In this document: in pieces, positions 1 through 8,296 of the stretch
Layout: each line of letters starts with the position of its first letter
Position numbering within the stretch: the first letter of the stretch is position 1
NCBI RefSeq assembly: GCF_001902145.1
Contig: NZ_MRST01000027.1
Location: forward strand, 106,519-170,518
Direction: 5' to 3'
Length of the DNA: 64,000 nt
Source: Pseudomonas fluorescens
GTDB lineage: Bacteria > Pseudomonadota > Gammaproteobacteria > Pseudomonadales > Pseudomonadaceae
Notes under the pieces: generated by a model
Seen by the model: the letters and a program-made list of their open reading frames with translations, nothing else
The model's database searches: none
Told to the model about the DNA's origin: nothing
Program-made: the position numbers and the translations under genes

Positions 1-165
1 GGCATGCTGATGGGCAGCGCACGCGGGCATTCGTGGATGTGCTTTGTGGTGAACCTGTATTTCATCAAGGGCGCGCTGGCGGCATATGACCCGAACCGCC
101 AGTGGTTTGGTGTGCTGGAAATGCTCGCGAAGGCATCACCGCGGTCTCAATGGTTGACGGTATAG
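1..165 (+). CDS. DUF2069-type membrane protein, C-terminal part (5' end outside window)
   Basis: An open frame enters from the left edge and stops at TAG 163-165, giving 54 residues. The middle part (HSWMCFVVNLYFIKGAL, then AAYDPNRQWFGVLE) matches my memory of the Pseudomonas DUF2069 inner-membrane protein, whose function is unknown. In that family the LEML segment should run on into another hydrophobic helix and a basic tail; here it changes to AKASPRSQWLTV and stops. The C-terminus therefore looks replaced or truncated, and the last 19 bases overlap the convergent glycosylase gene. The family assignment rests on recalled sequence, so confidence is moderate. Confidence 0.5.
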   Translation, partial: GMLMGSARGHSWMCFVVNLYFIKGALAAYDPNRQWFGVLEMLAKASPRSQWLTV

Positions 166-818
166 GCCAACATCATCGACAACTGACACATCGGCCGCCC
201 ACTCTCGGCGTGCCACTGGTTGAAGGCGCCCTGCACCGTCGCCAGGTCGCGCAGGCTGGTCGGGACCTTGTCGACGATCTTCTGCGCATTCAACGCTGCC
301 ACCACGTCATCGCTCGGCACAAAGGTGTCCTTGCCGACCATGCGCAGGAAGCGCGGCGCAGACAGCCCGCCCAACTGGTGGCCGTGCTTGCTCAGGTACT
401 TCCAGAGCCCGACGATATCAGTCACCGGCCAATCGGCGATAAACGCGCCGAAGCTGCCTTTTTCCTGCTCGATATCCAGGATCATCTGCGCGTTGCGCGG
501 CACACTCTTGAGCTTGCCCAGGTGGCGGATGATGCGGGTGTCCTGCATCAGCCGTTCCAGGTGCTCGGCGCCCATCAGCACGACTTTTTCCGGGTCGAAG
601 CCGAAGAACACCTGCTCGAACGCCGGCCATTTGGCATCGACCACGCTGTGCTTCAAACCGGCGCGGAACACTCGCAGCGCCAAGGTCGACAGGTAACGGT
701 CATCCGTGATCTTGCGCAATTGCGCCGGGGTCTTGGGCACCGGCAGATGGGCTTCCAGCTTGGCCGCCGAACCGAAGCGGTTCAGACAATATTCGTGCAG
801 CCACTTGTAATCGCGCAT
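147..818 (-). CDS. DNA-3-methyladenine glycosylase I (Tag)-like protein
   Basis: A 223-residue protein. The start at 818 is preceded by GGAGAG, a good ribosome binding site. Its first half resembles E. coli Tag, the base-excision enzyme that removes 3-methyladenine: the stretch ending in FDPEKV and the segment RLMQDTRIIRHLGKL align with Tag's FDPVKV and RLVQDAGIIRHRGKI. However, the position of Tag's catalytic Glu38 reads Arg, Trp46 reads His, and the Cys/His zinc ligands at the two ends of Tag are not evident. It is therefore a divergent member of the HhH-glycosylase family whose activity cannot be assumed. It lies downstream of ttcA on the same strand. Confidence 0.7.
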   Translation of the reverse strand: MRDYKWLHEYCLNRFGSAAKLEAHLPVPKTPAQLRKITDDRYLSTLALRVFRAGLKHSVVDAKWPAFEQVFFGFDPEKVVLMGAEHLERLMQDTRIIRHLGKLKSVPRNAQMILDIEQEKGSFGAFIADWPVTDIVGLWKYLSKHGHQLGGLSAPRFLRMVGKDTFVPSDDVVAALNAQKIVDKVPTSLRDLATVQGAFNQWHAESGRPMCQLSMMLAYTVNH

Positions 819-885
819 GCCCTCTCCTGTCAGTCGAATTGAAAACGGCGCCCGCAAGCGCCGTGTACTAGAGCCTCGGGAAGAC

Positions 886-1710
886 TCAGAGGTTCACTAC
901 ATTGACGAAACGCGATGCGGCGGTCTCATCGATTTTCAGGCTGGTGAAGTCGAACAGGTTGCGGTCGGCCAATTGCGACGGGATCACGTTTTGCAGGCTG
1001 CGGAAGATACTTTCGGTACGCCCGGGGGTCTTGCGCTCCCAGTCCACCAGCATCTCCTTGACCACCTGGCGCTGCAGGTTTTCCTGGGAGCCGCACAGGT
1101 TGCACGGGATGATCGGGAATTGCTTGAAATCGGAGTAAGCCTGGATGTCCTTCTCGTTGCAATACGCCAGCGGGCGGATCACTACGTTGCGCCCATCATC
1201 GGCGCGCAGCTTGGGCGGCATGGCCTTGAGCGAGCCGTTGAAGAACATATTGAGGAAGAAGGTTTCGACGATGTCATCGCGATGATGACCCAGGGCCATC
1301 TTGGTCGCGCCGATCTCATCGGCAAAGGTATAGAGCGTGCCACGACGCAGGCGCGAGCACAGCGAGCAGGTGGTCTTGCCTTCCGGGATCAATTCCTTGA
1401 CCACCGAGTAGGTGTCTTTCTCGACGATGTGGTACTCGACGCCCAGTTCTTTCAGGTAGGCCGGTAGCACATGCTCAGGGAAACCGGGTTGTTTCTGGTC
1501 CATGTTGACCGCCACGATCTCGAACTTGATCGGCGCAACCTTTTGCAGGTGCAGCAACACGTCGAGCATGGTGTAGCTGTCTTTGCCGCCGGAGAGGCAG
1601 ACCATGACCTTGTCGCCGTCCTCGATCATGTTGAAATCGGCGACCGCTTCACCGGCCAGGCGACGCAGGCGTTTTTGCAGTTTGTTCTGGTTGACCGTAA
1701 GAGTGCCCAT
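886..1710 (-). CDS. ttcA: tRNA-cytidine(32) 2-sulfurtransferase TtcA
   Basis: A 274-residue cytoplasmic tRNA-modifying enzyme that makes 2-thiocytidine at position 32, using ATP and an oxygen-sensitive iron-sulfur cluster. The PP-loop SGGKDS is at residues 40-45, and the two cluster-binding CxxC pairs are at C115/C118 (CSLC) and C203/C206 (CNLC). The start MGTLTVNQNK at 1710 matches the usual family start; the open frame continues 40 codons further up without family similarity. The gene is divergent from the Yip1 gene, with 281 bases between them. Confidence 0.95.
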   Translation of the reverse strand: MGTLTVNQNKLQKRLRRLAGEAVADFNMIEDGDKVMVCLSGGKDSYTMLDVLLHLQKVAPIKFEIVAVNMDQKQPGFPEHVLPAYLKELGVEYHIVEKDTYSVVKELIPEGKTTCSLCSRLRRGTLYTFADEIGATKMALGHHRDDIVETFFLNMFFNGSLKAMPPKLRADDGRNVVIRPLAYCNEKDIQAYSDFKQFPIIPCNLCGSQENLQRQVVKEMLVDWERKTPGRTESIFRSLQNVIPSQLADRNLFDFTSLKIDETAASRFVNVVNL

Positions 1711-1991
1711 GGCGCTTGGATCCGCAAAGGTGTGTGACGAAAAGCGCAGCATTTTACCGACAAGACTGGTCGAGTTCCAATGTGGGAGCCCGATGGCATG
1801 AGTCCAGACAGACCACACCGCGATTAGCACCCCTGTTTACAGCGCAATTTGCTCTAAACGCCCTACGGTTATTCCGGTCATCCCTTTCTATACTGCGACT
1901 TGAGGTCGCACATCTATCCGGACCTTTCAGGCCATTTGGCCCGTGGGCGCTCCGATGGGGGGCGATGGTAATAACGACAGGAGTGACTGGC

Positions 1992-2594
1992 ATGATCCAT
2001 CACGTCGTGGGGCTGTTTACCCATCCCGACCAGGAATGGCGGGAAATCCGTGGCGATAAAGAAGAAAGCATCAGCCACATGTACCTCACTCATACCCTGA
2101 TTCTCGCGGCGATCCCCGCCATTTCCGCCTTTATTGGCACCACTCAGGTCGGCTGGGTCATCGGCAACCGCGCCCCGGTGATGCTGACCCAGGAAAGCGC
2201 GCTGTGGATGACCCTCATGTCCTACGCGGCCATGCTGTGCGGCGTGGCCGTGATGGGCGCGTTCATTCACTGGATGGCCCGCACCTACGACGCCAGCCCA
2301 AGCATGGCCCGCTGCGTGGCGTTTGCCACGTACACCGCGACACCGCTGTTTATCGGCGGGTTGGCGGCGCTCTACCCGCATATGTGGCTGGGCATGGTCG
2401 TGGGCACGGCGGCGATCTGCTACACGGTGTACCTGCTGTATGTGGGGCTGCCGACCTTCATGAGTATCGACCCGGATGAAGGCTTCCTGTTTTCCAGTTC
2501 GGTATTGGCCGTGGGTCTGGTGGTGCTGGTAGCGATCATGGCCTTTACCGTGATCGTCTGGGGCCTGGGCGTCGGGCCGATCTACACCAGCTGA
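1992..2594 (+). CDS. Yip1-family integral membrane protein
   Basis: A 200-residue inner-membrane protein of the Yip1 domain family. It begins with a short soluble segment (MIHHVVGLFTHPDQEW), typical of the bacterial members, followed by about five hydrophobic helices, including one near residues 30-50 and a last one that ends shortly before the C-terminus. The start at 1992 is chosen because AGGAG lies 8 bases upstream; an ATG at 1965 is in frame but has no such site. The bacterial family has no established function. It is followed by a GCAA-loop hairpin at 2616-2631. Confidence 0.8.
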   Translation: MIHHVVGLFTHPDQEWREIRGDKEESISHMYLTHTLILAAIPAISAFIGTTQVGWVIGNRAPVMLTQESALWMTLMSYAAMLCGVAVMGAFIHWMARTYDASPSMARCVAFATYTATPLFIGGLAALYPHMWLGMVVGTAAICYTVYLLYVGLPTFMSIDPDEGFLFSSSVLAVGLVVLVAIMAFTVIVWGLGVGPIYTS

Positions 2595-2612
2595 CCGAAA
2601 AAAACCGTAGGC

Positions 2613-2634
2613 AAGGCCACCGCAAGGTGGCTTT
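2613..2634 (+). terminator. Hairpin after the Yip1 gene
   Basis: GCCACC (2616-2621) pairs with GGTGGC (2626-2631) around a GCAA tetraloop, with an A-run upstream and only a short T-run after it. It is probably a weak intrinsic terminator or processing hairpin. Confidence 0.5.
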
Positions 2635-2722
2635 GTGCGTTATGCATGACCATTCGGCGCCTGACAGATTCGGAAACACCCAGCTTTGCGGCATACTGGG
2701 CGTCTCTGGAGATATGTACAGC

Positions 2723-3217
2723 ATGCCCGAGCAACTCAATACCCGCGTCGAAGATTGTTTCCTGCAAGCCGAATCCTTTTTCAAACGAAGCTTCAAACGC
2801 CCCCGGGTCAGCCTCAAGCTGCGAGGCCAGAAGGCCGGTGTCGCGCATTTGCACGAGAACCTGCTGCGCTTCAACCCTCAGTTGTACCGTGAAAACAGCC
2901 AACACTTTCTCAAGCAGACCGTGGCCCACGAAGTGGCGCACCTGATTGCCCACCAGTTGTTTGGCGAGCGTATCCAGCCCCATGGCGAGGAATGGCAGTT
3001 GATCATGCGCGGGGTTTACGAACTGCCGCCCGACCGTTGCCATACCTACGAGGTCAAGCGGCGGCAGGTGACTCGTTATATCTACCGCTGCCCGTGTGCG
3101 GACAGTGATTTTCCGTTTTCACCGCAGCGCCATGGGTTGGTGAACCAGGGGCGGCGATATTTGTGTCGGCGGTGTCGGCAGACCTTGGTGTTCACTGGGG
3201 AAACCCGGGTGGAATGA
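2723..3217 (+). CDS. sprT: SprT-family zinc metalloprotease-like protein
   Basis: A 164-residue SprT-like protein. The zinc-binding HEVAH motif is at residues 69-73, with a downstream His at 87 in HGEEW as the likely third ligand. The C-terminal part has the CPC and CRRC cysteines expected of the SprT zinc ribbon. The start MPEQLNTRVE matches other Pseudomonas SprT proteins; an in-frame ATG at 2714 sits too close to GGAG to be preferred. The bacterial proteins resemble eukaryotic SPRTN, which degrades DNA-protein crosslinks, but the bacterial role is not settled. Confidence 0.88.
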   Translation: MPEQLNTRVEDCFLQAESFFKRSFKRPRVSLKLRGQKAGVAHLHENLLRFNPQLYRENSQHFLKQTVAHEVAHLIAHQLFGERIQPHGEEWQLIMRGVYELPPDRCHTYEVKRRQVTRYIYRCPCADSDFPFSPQRHGLVNQGRRYLCRRCRQTLVFTGETRVE

Positions 3218-3225
3218 GGGCCTCT

Positions 3226-3297
3226 TCGCAGGCAAGCCAGCTCCCACATTTGGATCTGTGAACGCAATCCAAAATGTGGGAGCTGGCTTGCCTGCGA
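3226..3297. repeat. REP doublet (REPIN), GTGGGAGCTGGCTTGCC class
   Basis: Two inverted copies: 3226-3250 reads TCGCAGGCAAGCCAGCTCCC and onward, and its exact reverse complement is at 3273-3297, with 22 bases between them. It lies between the convergent ends of sprT and the CoA-transferase gene. Three further copies of this class occur in the window. Confidence 0.93.
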
Positions 3298-3311
3298 AAG
3301 CGCCCGCTCAG

Positions 3312-4487
3312 TCAACCTACCACCTTGGCCTGGCGCAATTGCTCTATCCGCTCAATACCGAACCCCAACTCCACCAACACCTCATCACTGTGCGCCCCCA
3401 CCGCCACCCCCATATGCCTGGGTGCCGGCAACCCCTCTGAGAACTTCAGCGGGCAGGCCAATTGCGCTTGTGTCGAGCCATCCCCCCTGGGCACCTGACT
3501 GACCAATGCCCGAGCCTTCAACTGCGGATGTTCAACAGCCTCCGCCAGGCTCAACACCGGTTCCACACACGCATCCACCCCGGCGAACAGCTCGCAAAGC
3601 TCCTCAAAGCTGCGCTTCTCAAACTCCACCCGCAGGGCCTGCTTAAGAACGGCCTGCTGTTCAGGCTTCACGCTGTAGGCCGCCAGCTCTGGCTGTCCCA
3701 GTGCCTCGCACAATTGCTGCATAAACGCTGGCTCCAGGCTGCCCACCGACATCCAGCGTCCATCACGACTACGATAGTAGTCGTAGAAACTCCCACCATT
3801 GAGCACATGGTTCTCCCATGCAGGCTCGACTCCACAAGCCAGGTAACCGGCGCCGGCCATGGCGTTCAGGCTGAACGAGCAGTCGGTCATGCTCACATCC
3901 AGGTATTGCCCCACCCCGCTTTGCTGCCTGGCAATCACCGCCGCCAGCAAGCCCACCACGGCATGCAGCGAACCGCCCGCCACATCCGCCAGTTGTACGC
4001 CCAGGGGCAACGGGCCGGTGTCCTGGCGCCCGGTATGGCTGGCCACGCCGGCCAACGCCAGGTAGTTTATATCGTGCCCGGCGCGGTCCTTATAGGGGCC
4101 GGTCTGGCCATAGCCTGTGATCGACACATAGATCAGCCGTGGGTTGATCGCCTTCAGCGCCTCATAGCCCAGGCCCAGGCGCTCCATGACACCGGGGCGG
4201 AACTGCTCGAGCAGGATGTCATGGCCCTTGACCAACTCACGCACGATCTCCACCGCCTCGGCCTGCTTGAGGTCCAGGGCCAGGCTGCGCTTGTTGCGAT
4301 TGAGGTAGGCGTGGCTGGCCGAGGTGCCACGATCATGGGGCGGCAACACACGCAACAGGTCCATCCGCGTGGGCGATTCGATACGCAGCACCTCGGCGCC
4401 CATGTCCGCCAGCATCAAGGAGGCAAACGGGCCGGGCAGCAAGGTGGAAAAATCCAACACTTTAAGGGACGCCAAGGGACCTGACAT
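3312..4487 (-). CDS. CaiB/BaiF family CoA-transferase, alpha-methylacyl-CoA racemase-like
   Basis: A 391-residue class III CoA-transferase-fold enzyme. The segment GHDINYLALAG places His138 and VQLADVAGG places Asp168, the same 30-residue spacing as the catalytic His/Asp pair of alpha-methylacyl-CoA racemases, so racemisation of a 2-methylacyl-CoA is more likely than CoA transfer. The start at 4487 has GGAG 5 bases upstream; a longer in-frame start at 4517 adds ten residues without family similarity. The gene stands alone, divergent from the tus operon, so the physiological substrate is not indicated by context. Confidence 0.85.
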   Translation of the reverse strand: MSGPLASLKVLDFSTLLPGPFASLMLADMGAEVLRIESPTRMDLLRVLPPHDRGTSASHAYLNRNKRSLALDLKQAEAVEIVRELVKGHDILLEQFRPGVMERLGLGYEALKAINPRLIYVSITGYGQTGPYKDRAGHDINYLALAGVASHTGRQDTGPLPLGVQLADVAGGSLHAVVGLLAAVIARQQSGVGQYLDVSMTDCSFSLNAMAGAGYLACGVEPAWENHVLNGGSFYDYYRSRDGRWMSVGSLEPAFMQQLCEALGQPELAAYSVKPEQQAVLKQALRVEFEKRSFEELCELFAGVDACVEPVLSLAEAVEHPQLKARALVSQVPRGDGSTQAQLACPLKFSEGLPAPRHMGVAVGAHSDEVLVELGFGIERIEQLRQAKVVG

Positions 4488-4644
4488 GGGGACTCCAGTT
4501 GGGTTGCGAATACCCACAGACTAGGCAGCCGGGCACCTGCCGGCAATCGTCAGAACGATCAACCACAGTGACCGTTTTGATCACGGCGGGCTTTTTCGCG
4601 GCGGCGGCTTTATCATTGGCCGACGTTTGTTGGCAGAGTCTTCC

Positions 4645-5037
4645 ATGAAGTTCGCGATTGCACTGTATAGCGCCGCCCACGCGCCCTCCTCGCGCCGCGC
4701 CCTGTTGTTCGCACAGGCGGCGCTGGCTGGCGGGCATGAGATCGTGCGGCTGTTTTTCTACCAGGACGGCGTGTACAGCGCGTCCAATAACATCGTCGCA
4801 CCCCAGGATGAGCAAGACATTGCACGCCAATGGCGCGAGTTTGTCAGCCAGCACCAGCTCGACGGCGTGGTGTGCATCGCCGCCGCGCTGCGCCGGGGTG
4901 TGCTTAATAGCGAGGAAGCTGCGCGTTACCAACGCAGCGCGATCAACCTGCAAGCACCCTGGGCGTTGTCGGGCCTGGGCCAATTGCATGACGCGATCCA
5001 GGACGCCGACCGCCTGATCTGTTTTGGAGGGCCGTGA
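4645..5037 (+). CDS. tusD: Sulfur relay protein TusD (DsrE family)
   Basis: 130 residues. TusD is the sulfur-carrying subunit of the TusBCD complex, which accepts persulfide sulfur from TusA and passes it to TusE for 2-thiolation of tRNA wobble uridine by MnmA. The acceptor cysteine is C77 in GVVCIAAALRRG, matching Cys78 of E. coli TusD. It is the first gene of a tightly packed operon; the next ATG begins one base after its stop. Confidence 0.93.
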   Translation: MKFAIALYSAAHAPSSRRALLFAQAALAGGHEIVRLFFYQDGVYSASNNIVAPQDEQDIARQWREFVSQHQLDGVVCIAAALRRGVLNSEEAARYQRSAINLQAPWALSGLGQLHDAIQDADRLICFGGP

Positions 5038-5038
5038 T

Positions 5039-5389
5039 ATGCCCAAATCTTTATTGGTGATCAGCCGCCAGGCCCCGTGGTCCGGGCCAAGCGCGCGGGA
5101 AGCGCTGGATATCGTGCTGGCCGGTGGCGCGTTCGATCTGCCCATTGGTCTGCTGTTCCTCGATGACGGCGTGTACCAACTGGCGCCGAACCAAACCGCC
5201 AAGGCCGTGCAACAGAAAGACCTCAGTGCCAACCTGCAGGCGCTGGGTCTGTTCGGCATTGATGAGGTGTTCGCCTGCGACCACAGCCTGTCCGCACGCG
5301 GGCTGCCGCCGCCGGTCCATGCGCAGGCGCTCGACAGCCAAGCCATTTCCCAGCTGATTGATCGTTACGACCAGGTGATTACCCTCTGA
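5039..5389 (+). CDS. tusC: Sulfur relay protein TusC (DsrF family)
   Basis: 116 residues. It is the DsrF-type structural subunit of TusBCD, similar to TusD over MPKSLLVISRQAPW and over the LLFLDDGVYQL segment. Its stop overlaps the tusB start by one base, so the two are translationally coupled. Members of this subfamily generally stabilise the complex rather than carry sulfur. Confidence 0.9.
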   Translation: MPKSLLVISRQAPWSGPSAREALDIVLAGGAFDLPIGLLFLDDGVYQLAPNQTAKAVQQKDLSANLQALGLFGIDEVFACDHSLSARGLPPPVHAQALDSQAISQLIDRYDQVITL

Positions 5390-5667
5390 TGTCGACTCTA
5401 AATGTGGTGTCTCATTCTCCCTTTTCCGACAGCCGCCTCGACAGCTGCCTGCGCATCTGCGGCGCTCAGGACGCAATCCTGCTCTGTGGTGACGGTGCCT
5501 ACGGCCTGCACACGCCCGCCCTGCAAACCAGAGGCGTAAAGGTGTTTGTACTGGCCGAAGACATGCAGGCGCGCAACCTGCCGCTGCCCGACTGGGCTGA
5601 CAGCGTCGATTACCCAGGTTTCGTGCAACTGTCGATCGACTACGACAAGGTCAACACCTGGCTATGA
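5389..5667 (+). CDS. tusB: Sulfur relay protein TusB (DsrH family)
   Basis: A small 92-residue DsrH-family protein, third subunit of the TusBCD complex. The identification rests on size, position between tusC and tusE, and the family-like segment DAILLCGDGAYG. It overlaps tusC by one base and tusE by four, so translation of the three is probably coupled. Confidence 0.88.
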   Translation: MSTLNVVSHSPFSDSRLDSCLRICGAQDAILLCGDGAYGLHTPALQTRGVKVFVLAEDMQARNLPLPDWADSVDYPGFVQLSIDYDKVNTWL

Positions 5668-5999
5668 ATACCCTGACCGTAGGCGTACGCACCCTGGAGC
5701 TGGACAAGGACGGCTACCTCGTCGACCTCAACGACTGGTCCGATGAAGTGGCGCACGCCCTGGCCGCCGCAGAAGCCTTGGAGCTGACTGCCGATCACTG
5801 GGAAATCCTCAAGCTGCTGCGCCAGTTCTACACCGAATTCCAGCTGTCCCCCGCCACACGCCCGCTGATCAAGTACACCGCCTTGAAGCTGGGCCCGGAG
5901 AAGGGCAACAGCCTGCACCTCAACAAACTGTTCAACGGCACTCCCGCCAAACTCGCCGCCAAGCTGGCGGGCCTGCCCAGGCCGACGAATTGCTTATGA
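5664..5999 (+). CDS. tusE: Sulfur relay protein TusE (DsrC family)
   Basis: 111 residues. TusE takes sulfur from TusBCD and hands it to MnmA on the tRNA. The penultimate residue is the conserved cysteine C110 (PTNCL), where E. coli TusE also has its reactive cysteine. The segment LTADHWEILKLLRQFY is the DsrC helix-turn-helix-like core. In E. coli tusE lies apart from tusBCD; here it is the fourth gene of the operon. Its stop overlaps the ybiB-like start. Confidence 0.93.
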   Translation: MNTLTVGVRTLELDKDGYLVDLNDWSDEVAHALAAAEALELTADHWEILKLLRQFYTEFQLSPATRPLIKYTALKLGPEKGNSLHLNKLFNGTPAKLAAKLAGLPRPTNCL

Positions 6000-6997
6000 C
6001 CGACTTTGCCCCCCTGACCCTCGCAACGCCCCAAGAGCATCCCTTTGCGCAATTCGTGCGCATCCTCGGCAAAGGCAAGCGCGGCGCGCGTAACCTCACC
6101 CGCGAGGAAGCACGGGAAGCCATGGGCATGCTGCTCGACGAAAAGGTCGAGGACACTCAACTCGGCGCCTTCCTGATGCTGCTGCGCCACAAGGAAGAAA
6201 GCCCGGAAGAACTCGCCGGCTTCACAGAGGCCGTACGCGAACGCCTGCACGCGCCAGCATTGAACGTGGATATCGACTGGCCGACCTACGCCGGCAAAAA
6301 GCGCCACCTGCCGTGGTTCCTGCTGGCAGCCAAATGCCTGGCACAGAATGGCGTGCGCATCCTGATGCACGGCGGCGGCGCCCACACTGCGGGGCGCTTG
6401 TACACCGAGCAATTGCTGGACGGCTTGCAGATCCCGCTGTGCCGCGATTGGCAACAGGTCGAGAGCGCCTTTGCCCACGGCAACCTGGCGTTTATCCCGC
6501 TGGGTGATTGGGCGCCACAGCTGCAACGCATGATCGACCTGCGCAACACCCTGGGCCTGCGTTCGCCTATCCATTCCCTGGCGCGCCTGCTCAACCCGCT
6601 GAATGCGCGCTGTGGCCTGCAAAGCATTTTCCACCCCGGTTACCAGGGCGTGCATCGCGATGCCAGTGGCTTGCTGGGTGACAACGTGATTGTGGTCAAG
6701 GGCGACGGCGGTGAGATCGAGATCAACCCCGACACCCTCAGTCATCTGTATGGCACCACTGGCGGCCAGAGCTGGGACGAAGAGTGGCCCGCCCTTTCCG
6801 CCCAACGCCACGTCAAGCCAGCAACGCTTGAGCCCGAGCACCTAAAAGCGCTGTGGCGCGGCGACGTTGAGGACAGCTACCCGCAACTGGCGTTGATCGC
6901 CACCATGGCGTTGGCCCTGCGCGGCCTTGGTCACCCGCGGCAACAGGCGTTCGAATTGGCCCAGCAGTACTGGGACGCACGGGATAAATCGATTTAA
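5996..6997 (+). CDS. ybiB: YbiB/TrpD2-type glycosyl transferase-fold protein
   Basis: A 333-residue homologue of anthranilate phosphoribosyltransferase (TrpD) of the YbiB branch. The N-terminal helical domain contains LTREEAREAMGMLL and VEDTQLGAFLMLLRHKEES, as in TrpD. E. coli YbiB is reported to bind nucleic acid rather than make tryptophan precursors. The start is fixed by the ATGA overlap with tusE. Its place at the end of the tus operon suggests a link with tRNA sulfur modification, but that is inference from position only. Confidence 0.83.
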   Translation: MTDFAPLTLATPQEHPFAQFVRILGKGKRGARNLTREEAREAMGMLLDEKVEDTQLGAFLMLLRHKEESPEELAGFTEAVRERLHAPALNVDIDWPTYAGKKRHLPWFLLAAKCLAQNGVRILMHGGGAHTAGRLYTEQLLDGLQIPLCRDWQQVESAFAHGNLAFIPLGDWAPQLQRMIDLRNTLGLRSPIHSLARLLNPLNARCGLQSIFHPGYQGVHRDASGLLGDNVIVVKGDGGEIEINPDTLSHLYGTTGGQSWDEEWPALSAQRHVKPATLEPEHLKALWRGDVEDSYPQLALIATMALALRGLGHPRQQAFELAQQYWDARDKSI

Positions 6998-7085
6998 TCG
7001 ATCATTCACGCCGGTTCTTTGCGCTTTTAGTTCGAACTCATCCCTTTAGACTGGGCTCCAACGCTTATCAGCCAAGGAGCCAGTC

Positions 7086-8081
7086 ATGGGTTTATTGATC
7101 GAAGGACAGTGGAAGGACCAGTGGTACGAAAGTAGCGCCGATGGCGCTTTCCAACGTGAACAGGCACAACGCCGCAACTGGGTAACCGCCGATGGCGCGC
7201 CAGGCCCGAGTGGCGAAGGCGGCTTCAAGGCTGAGGCCGGTCGCTACCACCTCTACGTGTCCCTGGCCTGCCCTTGGGCGCACCGCACCCTGATCCTGCG
7301 CAAGCTCAAAGGTCTGGAAAGCCTGATCGACGTCTCGGTGGTCAGTTGGCTGATGCTGGAAAACGGCTGGACCTTCGACAAGGCTCACGGCTCCAGCGGC
7401 GACAAACTCGACGGTTTCAACTTCATGCACCAACGCTATACCGCCGATACCGCCGACTACACCGGGCGCGTGACCGTGCCGGTGCTGTGGGACAAAAAGC
7501 TCAAGCGCATCGTCAGCAATGAGTCGGCGGAGATCATCCGCATGTTCAACAGTGCGTTCAATGAGCTGACCGGCAATACCCTGGATTTCTACCCCCAAGC
7601 CCTGCGCCCGACCATCGACGCCCTCAACGAACGCATCTACCCCGCCGTGAACAACGGTGTGTACCGTGCAGGCTTCGCCACCTCACAACAGGCGTATGAA
7701 AGCGCGTTTGATGATGTGTTTGCCGAGTTGGATCATCTGGAACAGCACCTGGGCAGCCATCGCTATCTGGCCGGTGAGTACCTGACCGAAGCCGATGTGC
7801 GACTGTTCACTACGCTGATTCGTTTTGATGCGGTGTATTACAACCACTTCAAATGCAACCTGCGGCGGATTGCCGATTATGCGAACTTGTCGAATTGGCT
7901 AAGGGAGATGTATCAGCGGCCAGGCGTGGTCGAGACGGTGGATTTCGAGCATATCAAGGGGCATTACTATGCCAGCCATCGCACGATCAACCCGACGGGG
8001 ATTGTGCCGAAGGGGCCGTTGCAGGGGTTTGATAACAGCCATGATAGAAAGCGGCTGCCAGGTAAAGGTGTCTTTGGCTGA
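7086..8081 (+). CDS. S-glutathionyl-(chloro)hydroquinone reductase, xi-class GST
   Basis: A 331-residue cytoplasmic glutathione-dependent reductase that removes glutathione from glutathionyl-hydroquinones. The xi-class motif CPWAH is at residues 62-66, with C62 as the catalytic nucleophile. The N-terminal extension before the thioredoxin fold and the GST C-domain segment YLAGEYLTEADVRLF are typical of the class and of E. coli YqjG. GGAGCC precedes the ATG at 7086. It is monocistronic and followed by a REP doublet. Confidence 0.93.
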   Translation: MGLLIEGQWKDQWYESSADGAFQREQAQRRNWVTADGAPGPSGEGGFKAEAGRYHLYVSLACPWAHRTLILRKLKGLESLIDVSVVSWLMLENGWTFDKAHGSSGDKLDGFNFMHQRYTADTADYTGRVTVPVLWDKKLKRIVSNESAEIIRMFNSAFNELTGNTLDFYPQALRPTIDALNERIYPAVNNGVYRAGFATSQQAYESAFDDVFAELDHLEQHLGSHRYLAGEYLTEADVRLFTTLIRFDAVYYNHFKCNLRRIADYANLSNWLREMYQRPGVVETVDFEHIKGHYYASHRTINPTGIVPKGPLQGFDNSHDRKRLPGKGVFG

Positions 8082-8158
8082 TCCGGATCATCGGTTGTAT
8101 TAGATGGCCTCATCGGGGGCAAGCCCCAATGCCAGTCAGTTAAGCGGTCATCGCCTAC

Positions 8159-8258
8159 TGTAGGAGCGAGCTTGCTCGCGAAAAACGTCAACGATAACGC
8201 GTGCTTGCTGAATGAACGCGGCGCCTGTGATTTTTTCGCGAGCAAGCTCGCTCCTACA
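8159..8258. repeat. REP doublet (REPIN), GTAGGAGCGAGCTTGCTCGCG class, nested in another inverted repeat
   Basis: Inverted arms TGTAGGAGCGAGCTTGCTCG (from 8159) and its complement (ending 8258) enclose a spacer of about 50 bases. That spacer is closely related, in reverse orientation, to the spacer of the doublet at 54464-54563, so the element appears to move as one unit. Outside it, a second inverted pair (8110-8124 with 8273-8287) encloses the whole element. Confidence 0.93.
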
Positions 8259-8296
8259 AAAAGCCCTTAACTGGCTTGCCCCCGATGCTTTTGAGG

